Shown here piece after piece: positions 7,928 through 17,169 of a DNA stretch of 23,062 nt; the first letter of the stretch is position 1; each line of letters starts with the position of its first letter. A program made the position numbers and the translations under genes. The notes under the pieces are model-generated. The model ran no database searches, was not told where the DNA came from, and saw nothing but the letters and a program-made list of their open reading frames with translations. The DNA comes from a virus, in IMG/VR virus record IMGVR_UViG_3300010160_000234, positions 1 through 23,062 of that record; one strand, given 5' to 3'.

Positions 7928-8146
7928 TTAGTTCCTAGTTGATAAAAGACGTAAAAGTTCTTTAATTTCTTTTACGTCATTTTTTACATCGTTAATTTCT
8001 GATTTAATAATATTTATTTCTATTTTTTGATTATTAAGTAATTTTGATTTTACTTTATAATCCTCTAAACCTGGTTGGTCTGTATTAATTAGAGCCATTG
8101 TTGCCGTGTCTCGTAGAAATGTTGTTCCTGGTACTTTAACTAACAT
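7928..8146 (-). CDS. Small protein with C-terminal coiled coil (72 aa), function unknown
   Basis: The first ~25 residues (MLVKVPGTTFLRDTATMALI) form a conserved-looking head that I associate with small proteins in T4-like cyanophage/pelagiphage structural clusters. From about residue 30 the sequence is strongly helical, with isoleucine and leucine in heptad spacing (IEINIIKSEINDVKNDVKEI, then KELLRLL), so a short coiled-coil oligomer is likely. It begins one base after the TAA of the 2099-aa gene and ends two bases before the S74 fibre, pointing to coupled late expression. It might act as a fibre or baseplate connector or chaperone; the sequence alone does not decide this. Confidence 0.8.
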   Translation of the reverse strand: MLVKVPGTTFLRDTATMALINTDQPGLEDYKVKSKLLNNQKIEINIIKSEINDVKNDVKEIKELLRLLSTRN

Positions 8147-8147
8147 A

Positions 8148-11100
8148 TTATGTTACCGCCGGTAATGCTATAGCACGAATATCATCCAACACAGGAACAG
8201 CAGTTTTATCTGATGTTGCCAAAACCACTTTAATAGCAAACTGGCTGAAGTTGTTGTATGTTTGTCCGTTTACTGTACTTGTATAAGAAACATAATTTTG
8301 TGCTGTTCCACCACTTCCTGGTGCAGCTACATATTCATATATGTTGTTTCTTGTTTCTGAATACTTAGAACTACCACTATTAATGGTAGTCATTAATTGC
8401 CAATTACCATCTTCAAATAATTGTGTGTCGGTTCTGGATAGAATTTTGTAATACACATAAATGTCGGTATTGACTGGTCTATAAGCAGTAAGATACACTC
8501 TCAAATCACCAGAATCAAATCCTTGATCCAAAACAACTTTCTTAGTGTAGTATTTTGCGAGACCGTTACCACCAGATTTAGATGTTTCACCAGCAATCGT
8601 AATAACAGCATTTGCATTTCCTGTCAACCTTGTGTTTCCTGTCGATTCGGAAAGTGTAATTATTGGAGTTGTTGCATATCCATATCCACCAGAAGTGATG
8701 TAGATATTGTTAATATTACCTTGTGATGAAACATTTGCTACTGCTACTGCACCTGAACCATAACCGTTAGCAGATGTAACCGTAACTAATATGGTGTTTG
8801 CGTTATAGCCACCGCCTGTATTGGCAACTGAAATCATTGAATTGGTTAATTCAAGATTGTTAATATTCCAACGAATGGTGTATACACTCAATCCATCATC
8901 AGAGATGATTGGAGACACGGCATCGTCTGTTGTACTCATATTGGCATACAATGTGAATGATGTATTTGAGTCAGCGACGAGTACACGTTGTCCGTAACCA
9001 TCATTCAGGTAAATATCATCATATGTTGGTGTACCATATTTTCCTGGATTCACTCCTGCTGTTGCTGCTGTCGTGAATGTGGAATTAATTGTTGCTGCAT
9101 ATGAGTAATTTAATGATGTACTTCCAGGTAAGAAATCTGTTGTTGTTATGTTCAATGCATGAATTGGAACATTAGTATTGGCAGAAGTTACAATCTTACT
9201 TGACGTTGTATTTGGATTCAGATAGTAACTGATATCATTTTCAACAACTTTTCTGTATGGAAGTCTATTTGGTACAACAAATTGCAGAGTTGGATTTACA
9301 GCTGTTGAGAACACACAACGATTTATGACAAACATCATAGATTCGTTTTGGTCTGCTGTCCATGTTTGTAAATTTTGTGAAACAAACAATGCACCAACAT
9401 ACGGAGCAGAATTGATTTTTGTTATTGTTGATGGTGTTGTATCAGTGGGTAAATTCTTCGTTGAAGAAGCGATAGCACTATCACCCAACTGCGCTGTATA
9501 AATTGTATATTCATTAGATGTTGGACATCTTACAATCATCGAATATAACTTGTTAGATTCCAAATAAACAGGAGCAGGAAATTTAAATATTGTTGCAGTA
9601 GTGTCATCCAAATAATGTGGATTATCACTTGTTTTAATATATTCCAATGTTAATGTTACTTGTGAATTATCCAATGTGTCACCATTTGGATAACCATTAG
9701 TTGTACCAACAATCGATACTGTTACTGGTGCGTAACCGGTTGATGGTTTTGTTTTAAAAAATAATTTGACAGAATCAATAAAAACACCATTGGGATAATT
9801 TTCTTTATCGACAATAAATGTTTGAGCAACTGGATCCCAAACAACTGTATAAGTGTAGGAGCTAGTATTTACTCTTGTTGCGGTACTAATAAATGTATTT
9901 TTTGCTGAATCAATTGAAGCAGCATAATTTAAACCTTGTTTTGTTGCCTGTAAACCAGAAGCATAAAATGTTGCTTGAGAGAATGTAGTTGCAGAATCTA
10001 AATTGTTTGCAATTCGATTGTCAACTCTAAAACTTCTTTCACCTGTATGGAATGTTGCACCTGGAATAGCAAACACTCCAGATAACATACCAACTTCATT
10101 TGTCTTTAATGAACCAATGGAGTAAATGTCATTATTGGCTGCTGTAATAGCACTACCCAAGGTTGCAAGTTTAGTTGTACCGTTATATGAACTGATAGAT
10201 GCACTTTGACCTGCACCTGTTCCATTAATTACATATAATGTGTTACCGGCATAAAAATTAGTTGTATTTGATGCAAGAGGTGATAATGTAATTGTAGTTG
10301 TTGTATTTGCATTTGTAATCAAACCACCCAAATGTGTATAAGAATCAATTACTCCACTTGCTGTCGTTGTTTGATATTGACCTGAAGTATTGAATTGTGC
10401 ATTCTGAATTGTTGCACCACCATTAAAATTCGTATTGACAATATCACCAATTACATATAAACGAGCAGTCGTATTTGCTGAAGGATTAACATAGTAAGAA
10501 AGAACTTTTGCAATTGGTGTAAAATTTCCACTAGAATAGTAACCAATAATGTCACCATCTTTAAAACTACCTGTTACACCAGTTAATTCCAATATGTTTG
10601 GTTTACGAATATACTTATTAACATTTGTTCCATCAAAATAAGTATTCACAGCCGTATTGACAAGCATACCATAAGAGTTAAAGAATACAAATTGACTGCG
10701 TATATATGGAAGCACAGAAACGTCTTGGATGTATCCACCAGTTTCAATATAACTAGAATTTAACTTATCGTAGTTACCTAAGATTGTAGTTTGTTGTTGT
10801 TGTGTATAGTTCGTTACCTGATTAGTGAGCCAGTTTCCACCTCTAGCAATCGTAGCTACAGAAGTTGTTGCAATAGTAGTTTTCCAATCACCCACCGACA
10901 ATACATTAATTGAATCACTGGCACGATATACTTGTAAGTTTGGATCGACTATTAATAAATCTGGTGATTTAGTTGTGTCAACCCAATTGTCCATTGGAGG
11001 ACTTAAAGATACGACACCTTCATTCAATACAACACCGAAAGGATTTAAATTCACAGTACGTGAAGCAATTGGTTGAGTTACAACATTTGATGTTGCATAT

Positions 11101-14100
11101 GGTAGTGTGTAGAAGTTTGAAGAACCAGATTTAGAAATCTTATAGTTTAAGTTATTAGCTGAAGTAGAATCAATTTGACCCATATTATACACTAATGATA
11201 GTGATTGTAATGGGAAATTAGATACGTTTTGTGATGCCGTCATCTGTTTGGTTCTACGATTAATAGTAACCAAATAATCGATGTTCGAGGTGTCGGATGT
11301 AGAATAACCAGAGAAATCATCAACTAAAATACCATTTTTAAAACGATTTAGACCGTTAGTATCTGGAATTTGTAATGCCGCAGCATCTTTCTCCAATATA
11401 TTCAATGCTGTGTAGTATTCCAGGTTATTGACACGACTTTCCAAATTAGAAATATCACTCATCATCCAGCGCTTGTGTTTCACTTTTTCAAGTGAAAGAT
11501 TTGGTAAACTACCTGTTGTTACTTCACTAGGAATATAAGCGGTATATGGATCATGATACAGATTGGCAATAAGCAATGCACCATCTGGTTCAGTTGGTAA
11601 TAAAGGATTATCTGAAGGAGTTCCCTGTATAATACTAAACGCTCTATCTTTACTCAACACCAACTTATCATAACGACCAAAATAATATGAATAATCAGAA
11701 GTGAAGGAGGATAAATCAACAGGCATATAAGCACCAGCAGCATTAGAACCTGAACCACTAGTTCTGATAGTAAAGTTTGCTTGAGCATTTGTCAATGCAG
11801 GTCTAAAATCTATAACATCTCTTAACTGATAAACTGTTCCTGATGTAGCAGTATAACTTGGTATAGAAGCATAACTTTCTGGAGAAGAAGAAACCGGAGT
11901 CAAATATGATAGTACACTATAATAACCATCACCACCAGTTGTCTCATAGTAATCCAACAATACCAACATATTACCCTGTATTGGTGTTTGACCAATTTTC
12001 AAAGTGAGTGTTGCAAAATCGTAGTAAGAATCTCTTTGACCATTATCAAATGTGAATCTACTTGTCACATCATAAGAAGAATCTGTCAACATTGAATTGG
12101 TAGCAGCCGTTGCAGCTGATTTAGTATCGATAATTTTTACAATACGTTTAACGTCTGTGATGTATAATTTTTGTGGTTGACCTGCTGTAACTAAACCGGC
12201 ATTCTGCACATATACTTGTGCATTTGTTAAATCAACTTTTGTGTAAGTTGCAACTGAGGTGCCTGTCAAATTAACACCTGTTGTATTTGCTGTTTTTAAG
12301 TTTTTAGCTTTTAGTACATAACTGGTGTCATTACCATTTCTGATAGAAGCTTTAGCAATAACAGTCGCTGTGAATGCTCCTAAATCGGAAGTTGGTGTTA
12401 TGAATTTGGCCGTTGAACCTGAACCGGACATTTCTACCCGTCTGCTTCCTGTTGTCCATACCAAGTTTTGTCCTGCGGTTAATCCACTTGATAATGGGTC
12501 GGTCACAATAATCCGGAAGTTTTGTAAAATATTATCAGCTGAGATGGTTGAACCAATAGTTGTATCGGTTGTAATTGGAAAAGAAATTGTTGCAACCGGC
12601 GCACTACCAAAAGTTAATGTTCCAACAATGTTACCACCAGAAACACCAAACGATACGTTTCTGAATACTTGAACTGTACTATAAGAAGTGTCGGTAACAG
12701 AACTCACGTAACGATTACCTAAGTTAAATAGTAACTCTGGATTGCTTACGTTTTGTAGAACTGTATCACCTAATGCATTATTAGATACTTTGCTACTGTC
12801 GGCAATTGCAGCGTTTGCCGTAATTGAATATGGTGTACCGGATGTAGACTTGATTATCGTTTCATAATCAGTAACATCAAAACGTAAGGTAAATACTGAT
12901 GTGGTATCTGGTGCAACTGTAAATGGTTTATCAACAAAAGCTATTTTAGCAGCCGAACTTGGTGAATAAGATGAAATTACTCTAAAGTCTCCGGCAGATG
13001 TTCCTTTGTCAATACTGACTGTTACATGATAGTAAGCATTAGCATTTGCAGAAAACTGTGCTGTGTGTGGTAATGTAATATAATTGTTGTTGGCAGAAGC
13101 TGCAGCAACGTTTGCTGACAATGTTTGATTTTGTAAACCAAATACATAGGCTTTATATGTGTATGTATTTGCAGCTGCAGTATTTGAAGCGCTAGAGTAT
13201 ATCATATTTCTGATATAACCAGTCGCAGCCAATGTTGAACTATACGTGGTTGTATTTGTTGTTGATACGTTTGATGCTATGACGGTGTGGAAATCTACCT
13301 GTGGTAGTGTACTCACATCAAAAACACCGTTAGCAGTATTAACATAGAAATAATTTCCATAATCAATATAAGTTGGATTATTATTTGCTGTATATGTTGT
13401 TCTTGCACGGTCATTAGTTAAAGTAACATCACTCTGTGTTTCTAATCTATATCCACGAACATAAGAAATACCTTTAGAAATACCCAAGTCATATTTTGCT
13501 GAATTTATTGTATTTGCTTTTGGTGTTAGTGTATAGTCTTTGACGATAAAATCGCCGTTTGTATCGTTTGTGCGTTTGGCCAAGTAATCATCAATAATAG
13601 AATATACTGTACCATCAACTTGTTTTAGAATATTACCATTTTCCAAACGAACTAACTCAATAAATGAACTATCATTTCCTAAATCAAGTGTTCTAGTTTC
13701 CAATGTTAAAGAAATTGCATATCTATCAGCGCCAGGAGCTTGATAGTTGGAAGCAGATATTGCTGGATCCAATAAAGAAGTGTCGTCTGTATAACTAACC
13801 AAAGTTTCACTTGCATTCAAACCAACTCTAACTGATGGTGTTGAACTATATTTTTCTAAAACAATTGTATCTTCGGTGACAGCAACAAAGTTGCCTTTAA
13901 CATAAAATACTCCACTAGAGATGGAAGCAATAGAACTTAAACCTGTTGCTATGTTTGTTGCTGTTGAAGTAATAATTGTTGCACTATAATTTGAATTCTC
14001 CAGAGAAACCGTATCACCAGAAGCAAATTTTGAACCTGTAATATAACTAATAATCAATGTTGGTGAATCTCCAGCAGCACCAGAAGCTGTCGTTGTTGCT

Positions 14101-14447
14101 TCAACTGTTTTTAAAACTTTTGCAATAACACTATAATCTGAATTATGTACAACACCATTACTAAAAGTGGAAGCGTAAATTGGTGAACCACCAATACTGG
14201 TGTTCAGTTTTAAATAATATACATTTTGATTTACTGTTACTTTGCCGCCAGATACCGGTGTGTTTTGTGTAAAGATTGCATCAGCAAAACTAGTAATTTG
14301 ATTCTGTAGGATTGTTTGAGATTGCGTTAATTCTCTGGCCTGAACAGCATATCCAGGTTTAAACAGAATTCTATGATAATTTTTTGTTGAATCAAAATCA
14401 TCATAGTACGGATCTACATTAAAATCGCCAGTGAAATTGGTTGTCAT
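8148..14447 (-). CDS. Giant virion structural / baseplate protein, cyanophage DUF4815-like type (2099 aa)
   Basis: This is the largest gene of the window. The N-terminus has PYYDDFDSTKNYHRILFKPG and AVQARELTQSQTILQNQI, a signature I recognise from large structural proteins of T4-like cyanophages carrying DUF4815-like sequence. Near residue 1000 lies a second recurrent segment: NLESRVNNLEYYTALNILE, then LQIPDTNGLNRFKNGILVDD. Residues about 1871-1957 hold a GYGY-type beta repeat (GGGYNANTILV, SGGYGYATTPIITL). The C-terminus (VVLDQGFDSGDLRVYLTAYR, DIYVYYKILS, VPVLDDIRAIAL) again matches that family. The rest is beta-rich with high Ser/Thr/Asn. It follows gp8 in order, as peripheral baseplate components do in T4, so a baseplate-rim or fibre-attachment role is inferred. 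The start is supported by GGAAAG a few bases upstream. Confidence 0.8.
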   Translation of the reverse strand: MTTNFTGDFNVDPYYDDFDSTKNYHRILFKPGYAVQARELTQSQTILQNQITSFADAIFTQNTPVSGGKVTVNQNVYYLKLNTSIGGSPIYASTFSNGVVHNSDYSVIAKVLKTVEATTTASGAAGDSPTLIISYITGSKFASGDTVSLENSNYSATIITSTATNIATGLSSIASISSGVFYVKGNFVAVTEDTIVLEKYSSTPSVRVGLNASETLVSYTDDTSLLDPAISASNYQAPGADRYAISLTLETRTLDLGNDSSFIELVRLENGNILKQVDGTVYSIIDDYLAKRTNDTNGDFIVKDYTLTPKANTINSAKYDLGISKGISYVRGYRLETQSDVTLTNDRARTTYTANNNPTYIDYGNYFYVNTANGVFDVSTLPQVDFHTVIASNVSTTNTTTYSSTLAATGYIRNMIYSSASNTAAANTYTYKAYVFGLQNQTLSANVAAASANNNYITLPHTAQFSANANAYYHVTVSIDKGTSAGDFRVISSYSPSSAAKIAFVDKPFTVAPDTTSVFTLRFDVTDYETIIKSTSGTPYSITANAAIADSSKVSNNALGDTVLQNVSNPELLFNLGNRYVSSVTDTSYSTVQVFRNVSFGVSGGNIVGTLTFGSAPVATISFPITTDTTIGSTISADNILQNFRIIVTDPLSSGLTAGQNLVWTTGSRRVEMSGSGSTAKFITPTSDLGAFTATVIAKASIRNGNDTSYVLKAKNLKTANTTGVNLTGTSVATYTKVDLTNAQVYVQNAGLVTAGQPQKLYITDVKRIVKIIDTKSAATAATNSMLTDSSYDVTSRFTFDNGQRDSYYDFATLTLKIGQTPIQGNMLVLLDYYETTGGDGYYSVLSYLTPVSSSPESYASIPSYTATSGTVYQLRDVIDFRPALTNAQANFTIRTSGSGSNAAGAYMPVDLSSFTSDYSYYFGRYDKLVLSKDRAFSIIQGTPSDNPLLPTEPDGALLIANLYHDPYTAYIPSEVTTGSLPNLSLEKVKHKRWMMSDISNLESRVNNLEYYTALNILEKDAAALQIPDTNGLNRFKNGILVDDFSGYSTSDTSNIDYLVTINRRTKQMTASQNVSNFPLQSLSLVYNMGQIDSTSANNLNYKISKSGSSNFYTLPYATSNVVTQPIASRTVNLNPFGVVLNEGVVSLSPPMDNWVDTTKSPDLLIVDPNLQVYRASDSINVLSVGDWKTTIATTSVATIARGGNWLTNQVTNYTQQQQTTILGNYDKLNSSYIETGGYIQDVSVLPYIRSQFVFFNSYGMLVNTAVNTYFDGTNVNKYIRKPNILELTGVTGSFKDGDIIGYYSSGNFTPIAKVLSYYVNPSANTTARLYVIGDIVNTNFNGGATIQNAQFNTSGQYQTTTASGVIDSYTHLGGLITNANTTTTITLSPLASNTTNFYAGNTLYVINGTGAGQSASISSYNGTTKLATLGSAITAANNDIYSIGSLKTNEVGMLSGVFAIPGATFHTGERSFRVDNRIANNLDSATTFSQATFYASGLQATKQGLNYAASIDSAKNTFISTATRVNTSSYTYTVVWDPVAQTFIVDKENYPNGVFIDSVKLFFKTKPSTGYAPVTVSIVGTTNGYPNGDTLDNSQVTLTLEYIKTSDNPHYLDDTTATIFKFPAPVYLESNKLYSMIVRCPTSNEYTIYTAQLGDSAIASSTKNLPTDTTPSTITKINSAPYVGALFVSQNLQTWTADQNESMMFVINRCVFSTAVNPTLQFVVPNRLPYRKVVENDISYYLNPNTTSSKIVTSANTNVPIHALNITTTDFLPGSTSLNYSYAATINSTFTTAATAGVNPGKYGTPTYDDIYLNDGYGQRVLVADSNTSFTLYANMSTTDDAVSPIISDDGLSVYTIRWNINNLELTNSMISVANTGGGYNANTILVTVTSANGYGSGAVAVANVSSQGNINNIYITSGGYGYATTPIITLSESTGNTRLTGNANAVITIAGETSKSGGNGLAKYYTKKVVLDQGFDSGDLRVYLTAYRPVNTDIYVYYKILSRTDTQLFEDGNWQLMTTINSGSSKYSETRNNIYEYVAAPGSGGTAQNYVSYTSTVNGQTYNNFSQFAIKVVLATSDKTAVPVLDDIRAIALPAVT

Positions 14448-14461
14448 TTTTTCTTTCCAAA

Positions 14462-15865
14462 TTAAAATCTAAGTACAACACGAAATTGTTCCGTGCCATC
14501 AGGACTTCTCGATATTGCTGTTCTATTTTCTATGTAGGTCATGTATCCAGACATTACAATAAAATCGGGTTCATTGTGACTTAAAACAGTTCGAACTGCA
14601 GAGTTTATTGCTCCAGTTGCATCTTGAAATAGTGGTTGATTATTAATAATTGTACCTTCAGTATTTATGACCTTCAATATATTGGTTGAGGCATTAAAAC
14701 TAGCAACGGTTGCAAAAAATGTTGCTGTTGATAAACTAGAACCCTGATATACTGTTTGACCCACCACAAAAGAACCACTGCCAGGAGAAACAAATAATTG
14801 TGATGTTACATCGTATCTATCATCGGTTGCTAAATTTGGCAGTTCACTAGTTGATTGTGGATTTAATATCAGACCTAATTGATAATAAATTAAATCTGTT
14901 GGAATAGTACCACCCTCATCACCTGTGAAATCTAAAGATAACATTACATTATTACAACCTAGTTCTGAAATTGGATCAATTGAATGACCACCAGGAGGTG
15001 AGACAGGTGCAATTGCAACCGCTGCAACATTTGGTGTATTAAATCCAGCAATAGTATCAATTGTAATATCGGCATAGGTATAGTTTGTACCAGTATTAAT
15101 CATTGTCACATCAGTTAGATATCCTGCTGCATTAACTACAGCCGATGCGGATGCTCCGGTTCCATCTCCAACAATATTAATTGTTACTCCAGTAGGTTCA
15201 TAACCTTTGCCTATGGTTGTTACATTTATCACATCGATTGATCCTGCACCTGCGGCCGAAACAGCAGGACTCGGTAATGACGAACCAAGGGGACAAGGTA
15301 TCCAGTTTTCATCCAAAAATTTCTGTTTAACACCGCCATTGATAGCATACATGAATTTCCATTTGTATCCATCATTTGTTTGAATTAAGAACGTTGAGTC
15401 GAATGTTCCAGGCAAAAACTGTGGCTGGTCCGTAGAAGGCGCACCATTGTTATTCCATAGGCATTTAAAAATTTGGTCAAATTTATTTCTAACATAGAAA
15501 TTTTTAGATATAAGATTTTGTGAATCTACGGCAAACATATCCGCATGGTCATCATAATAATCATACACAACACCTGAAGTCCAATCTCTCCTCGGAATAA
15601 CAGGTGATACATCAGACGTTATTATTTTTTTTACTGCAATAATATTTTTAAAAACTTTTTTAAGTGAATATTGGTCTTGTGTTGGTACTGGAGGATTTTG
15701 ATAATCGTCCCAAGGAGTAGTTTTTCCAATAAAGGCATACAAATTATTATTGACTAAACTTACATTTTGATATGCTGTGGCTGAAGGAGCAAAGTAATAC
15801 TGAAAAACTTCGTATATCTTACTACCAGATAATAGTAGAGATGAATTAGCGGTTTGAATCGACAT
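14462..15865 (-). CDS. gp8: Baseplate wedge subunit gp8-like (467 aa)
   Basis: The protein resembles cyanophage gp8 baseplate wedge proteins. Recognisable parts are LYAFIGKTTPWDD (residues 42-54), SPVIPRRDWTSGVVYDYYDD (87-106), a FYVRNKFDQIFKCLWNNNGA segment (123-142) and DGYKWKFMYAIN (165-176). In T4, gp8 dimerises and joins the gp10-gp7-gp8-gp6-gp53-gp25 wedge. At about residues 210-290 it carries GYGY-like strands (TTIGKGYEPTGVTINIVGDG, NTGTNYTYADI) that look like an inserted beta module. T4 gp8 is about 330 residues, so this version is longer, partly because of that module. The Shine-Dalgarno AGGA (15873-15876) is seven bases before the ATG. It is preceded by a short fibre gene rather than directly by the gp7-like gene. 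Confidence 0.8.
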   Translation of the reverse strand: MSIQTANSSLLLSGSKIYEVFQYYFAPSATAYQNVSLVNNNLYAFIGKTTPWDDYQNPPVPTQDQYSLKKVFKNIIAVKKIITSDVSPVIPRRDWTSGVVYDYYDDHADMFAVDSQNLISKNFYVRNKFDQIFKCLWNNNGAPSTDQPQFLPGTFDSTFLIQTNDGYKWKFMYAINGGVKQKFLDENWIPCPLGSSLPSPAVSAAGAGSIDVINVTTIGKGYEPTGVTINIVGDGTGASASAVVNAAGYLTDVTMINTGTNYTYADITIDTIAGFNTPNVAAVAIAPVSPPGGHSIDPISELGCNNVMLSLDFTGDEGGTIPTDLIYYQLGLILNPQSTSELPNLATDDRYDVTSQLFVSPGSGSFVVGQTVYQGSSLSTATFFATVASFNASTNILKVINTEGTIINNQPLFQDATGAINSAVRTVLSHNEPDFIVMSGYMTYIENRTAISRSPDGTEQFRVVLRF

Positions 15866-15872
15866 TATATAG

Positions 15873-15876
15873 TCCT
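15873..15876 (-). promoter_or_regulatory. Ribosome binding site of gp8-like gene
   Basis: AGGA on the minus strand, seven bases before the ATG at 15865, lies in a 27-base gap. It fixes the gp8-like start. Confidence 0.55.
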
Positions 15877-15892
15877 ATTAATGTTTTTATTG

Positions 15893-17161
15893 TTATTTCG
15901 TAATAGCTACAAAAGTATTGGCAACATCTGTGCCAAAGGAAACATAACTAGCACGAATACTAGATGTTAATGGTATTGAAACTGTTGTTGCACCGTTTGT
16001 TGAATTAAGTGCTGAACAACCGTGCGTAAATGTTACCGATCCACCCGAGGTGTTTGTAATCCATAAATCTACAGTTTTACCAACATTAAAGTTTGAAAAG
16101 CTTACCGTTACACCACTAGATGTGTTGGCTCTAACTAATGAATTATTAGCAAAGTCGATTGTAACAGCTGTTTGTGCACCAGGATATACTAAAGGTAAAT
16201 AGACTAATCCTTTTCCTGGACTAATCACACCACCAGTATATACGTTGCCAGTAATACCGGCACCACCATATACTAATAAACCACCATTTGTATTGGCAGT
16301 AGAACTATCCATTGGGAGACTTTGTAAACCTAATGTAAGAGCATTAGAATCCAAATAAGACCTTGTAAAACCGCCCACATAATTTCTATAACTTGATGCA
16401 CCTAACTGCATTGGATAAAGTCCAGTCTCACCGGCATTTATAGTGTTTGCCACAACAGTATTTGCAGAAACAATACTACTAATCGTTAAATTACCAGAAA
16501 CTGTTTGATTTAGTGAACCGGTTAAATTAACTTTATTGGAAATGTTGGTGTTTTGTGTTGCATCCACACCTTGAATGATGGTGATAGCAGTATTGCTATA
16601 ATCTAACCTGACGTTTTGGCTAGTATCGGTACCTTGAATGATGGTGATAGCAGTATTGCTATAATCTAACCTGACGTTTTGGCTAGTATCGGTACCTTGA
16701 ATGATGGTGATAGCAGTATTGCTATAATCTAACCTGACGTTTTGACTTGTGTTAACACCTTCAATAATGGTGATAGCAGTATTTTGACCAACATTAGTAC
16801 CTTCAATTATGGTCATTCTAGCGTTCTGGCTAGAATCGGTACCTTCAATTACAGTAAGTCTAGTATTCTGTGTAGCGTCTACACCCTGAATTATTGTTAT
16901 AGTATTCGATACTATGGTATTTGATGTTATAGTATTCGATACTATGATATTTGATGTTATAGTATTCGATACTATGGTATTAGATGTTATACTTTGACTG
17001 ACAACCAAACTATTATTTGAATATAAGTTTGCAGCCAAATTCTTCACAGTCATTTTATTGGTCAGACCAGTCACTAGGTCGACTGTTATAACTAAATTTT
17101 TTGCTGTATTTGAATTTAACTGAGTTACTTCAGTAAGTTCTGTTATTTTTATTGATGACAT
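15893..17161 (-). CDS. Short tail fibre with pentad and heptad repeats (422 aa)
   Basis: The N-terminus MSSIKITELTEVTQLNSNTA and KNLVITVDLVTGLTNKMTVK resembles the attachment segments of phage fibre proteins. Residues about 58-87 consist of the ten-residue unit ITSNTIVSNT repeated three times. Residues about 93-206 hold seven QN-type repeats like those of the two distal fibres. The exit cassette NKVNLTGSLNQTVSGNLTIS is nearly the same as in the 970-aa fibre. The C-terminal ~90 residues (VDLWITNTSGGSVTFTHGCS, then GTDVANTFVAITK) match a small beta domain common at fibre ends in marine T4-like phages. It starts eight bases after the upstream stop, with AAGG upstream of the ATG. It sits between the gp7-like and gp8-like genes, where T4 has no fibre gene. 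Confidence 0.78.
   Translation of the reverse strand: MSSIKITELTEVTQLNSNTAKNLVITVDLVTGLTNKMTVKNLAANLYSNNSLVVSQSITSNTIVSNTITSNIIVSNTITSNTIVSNTITIIQGVDATQNTRLTVIEGTDSSQNARMTIIEGTNVGQNTAITIIEGVNTSQNVRLDYSNTAITIIQGTDTSQNVRLDYSNTAITIIQGTDTSQNVRLDYSNTAITIIQGVDATQNTNISNKVNLTGSLNQTVSGNLTISSIVSANTVVANTINAGETGLYPMQLGASSYRNYVGGFTRSYLDSNALTLGLQSLPMDSSTANTNGGLLVYGGAGITGNVYTGGVISPGKGLVYLPLVYPGAQTAVTIDFANNSLVRANTSSGVTVSFSNFNVGKTVDLWITNTSGGSVTFTHGCSALNSTNGATTVSIPLTSSIRASYVSFGTDVANTFVAITK
16544..16885 (-). repeat. Heptad-type protein repeat block in the 422-aa fibre
   Basis: Seven QN repeat units encode residues about 93-206. They are 14-residue (GTDSSQNARMTIIE) and 21-residue (TSQNVRLDYSNTAITIIQG) forms. 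The unit length is a multiple of seven, with aliphatic residues at a fixed spacing. Confidence 0.85.
16569..16744. repeat. Perfect 63-bp tandem repeat, nearly three copies
   Basis: Units begin at 16569, 16632 and 16695 (plus-strand CCTTGAATGATGGTGATAG). They are identical until about 16744, where the third copy diverges. Each unit encodes one 21-residue DTSQNVRLDYSNTAITIIQG repeat. Identity at synonymous positions indicates a recent duplication. Confidence 0.92.
16901..16990. repeat. 30-bp tandem repeat, three copies
   Basis: Three adjacent 30-bp units begin AGTATTCGATACTATG at 16901, 16931 and 16961 and differ by only a few bases. They encode the ten-residue SNTIT/SNTIV repeat. Each unit contains ATAGTAT-TCG-ATACTAT, a short inverted repeat. 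Confidence 0.92.
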
Positions 17162-17169
17162 TTTCTACC

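Noticed and set aside
8011-8018. AATAAATA on the minus strand, seven of eight matches to the T4 late promoter
   Set aside because: It is inside the 72-aa coding sequence in AT-rich codons, 86 bases before the next start, and could easily arise by chance. No other support.
12325-12672. 115-codon plus-strand frame
   Set aside because: Fully antisense to the 2099-aa structural gene, with no ribosome site or recognisable motif.
16544-16990. CRISPR-like array from regularly spaced repeats
   Set aside because: Repeats are in frame within a coding gene, with no unique spacers between them. They are tandem protein repeats.
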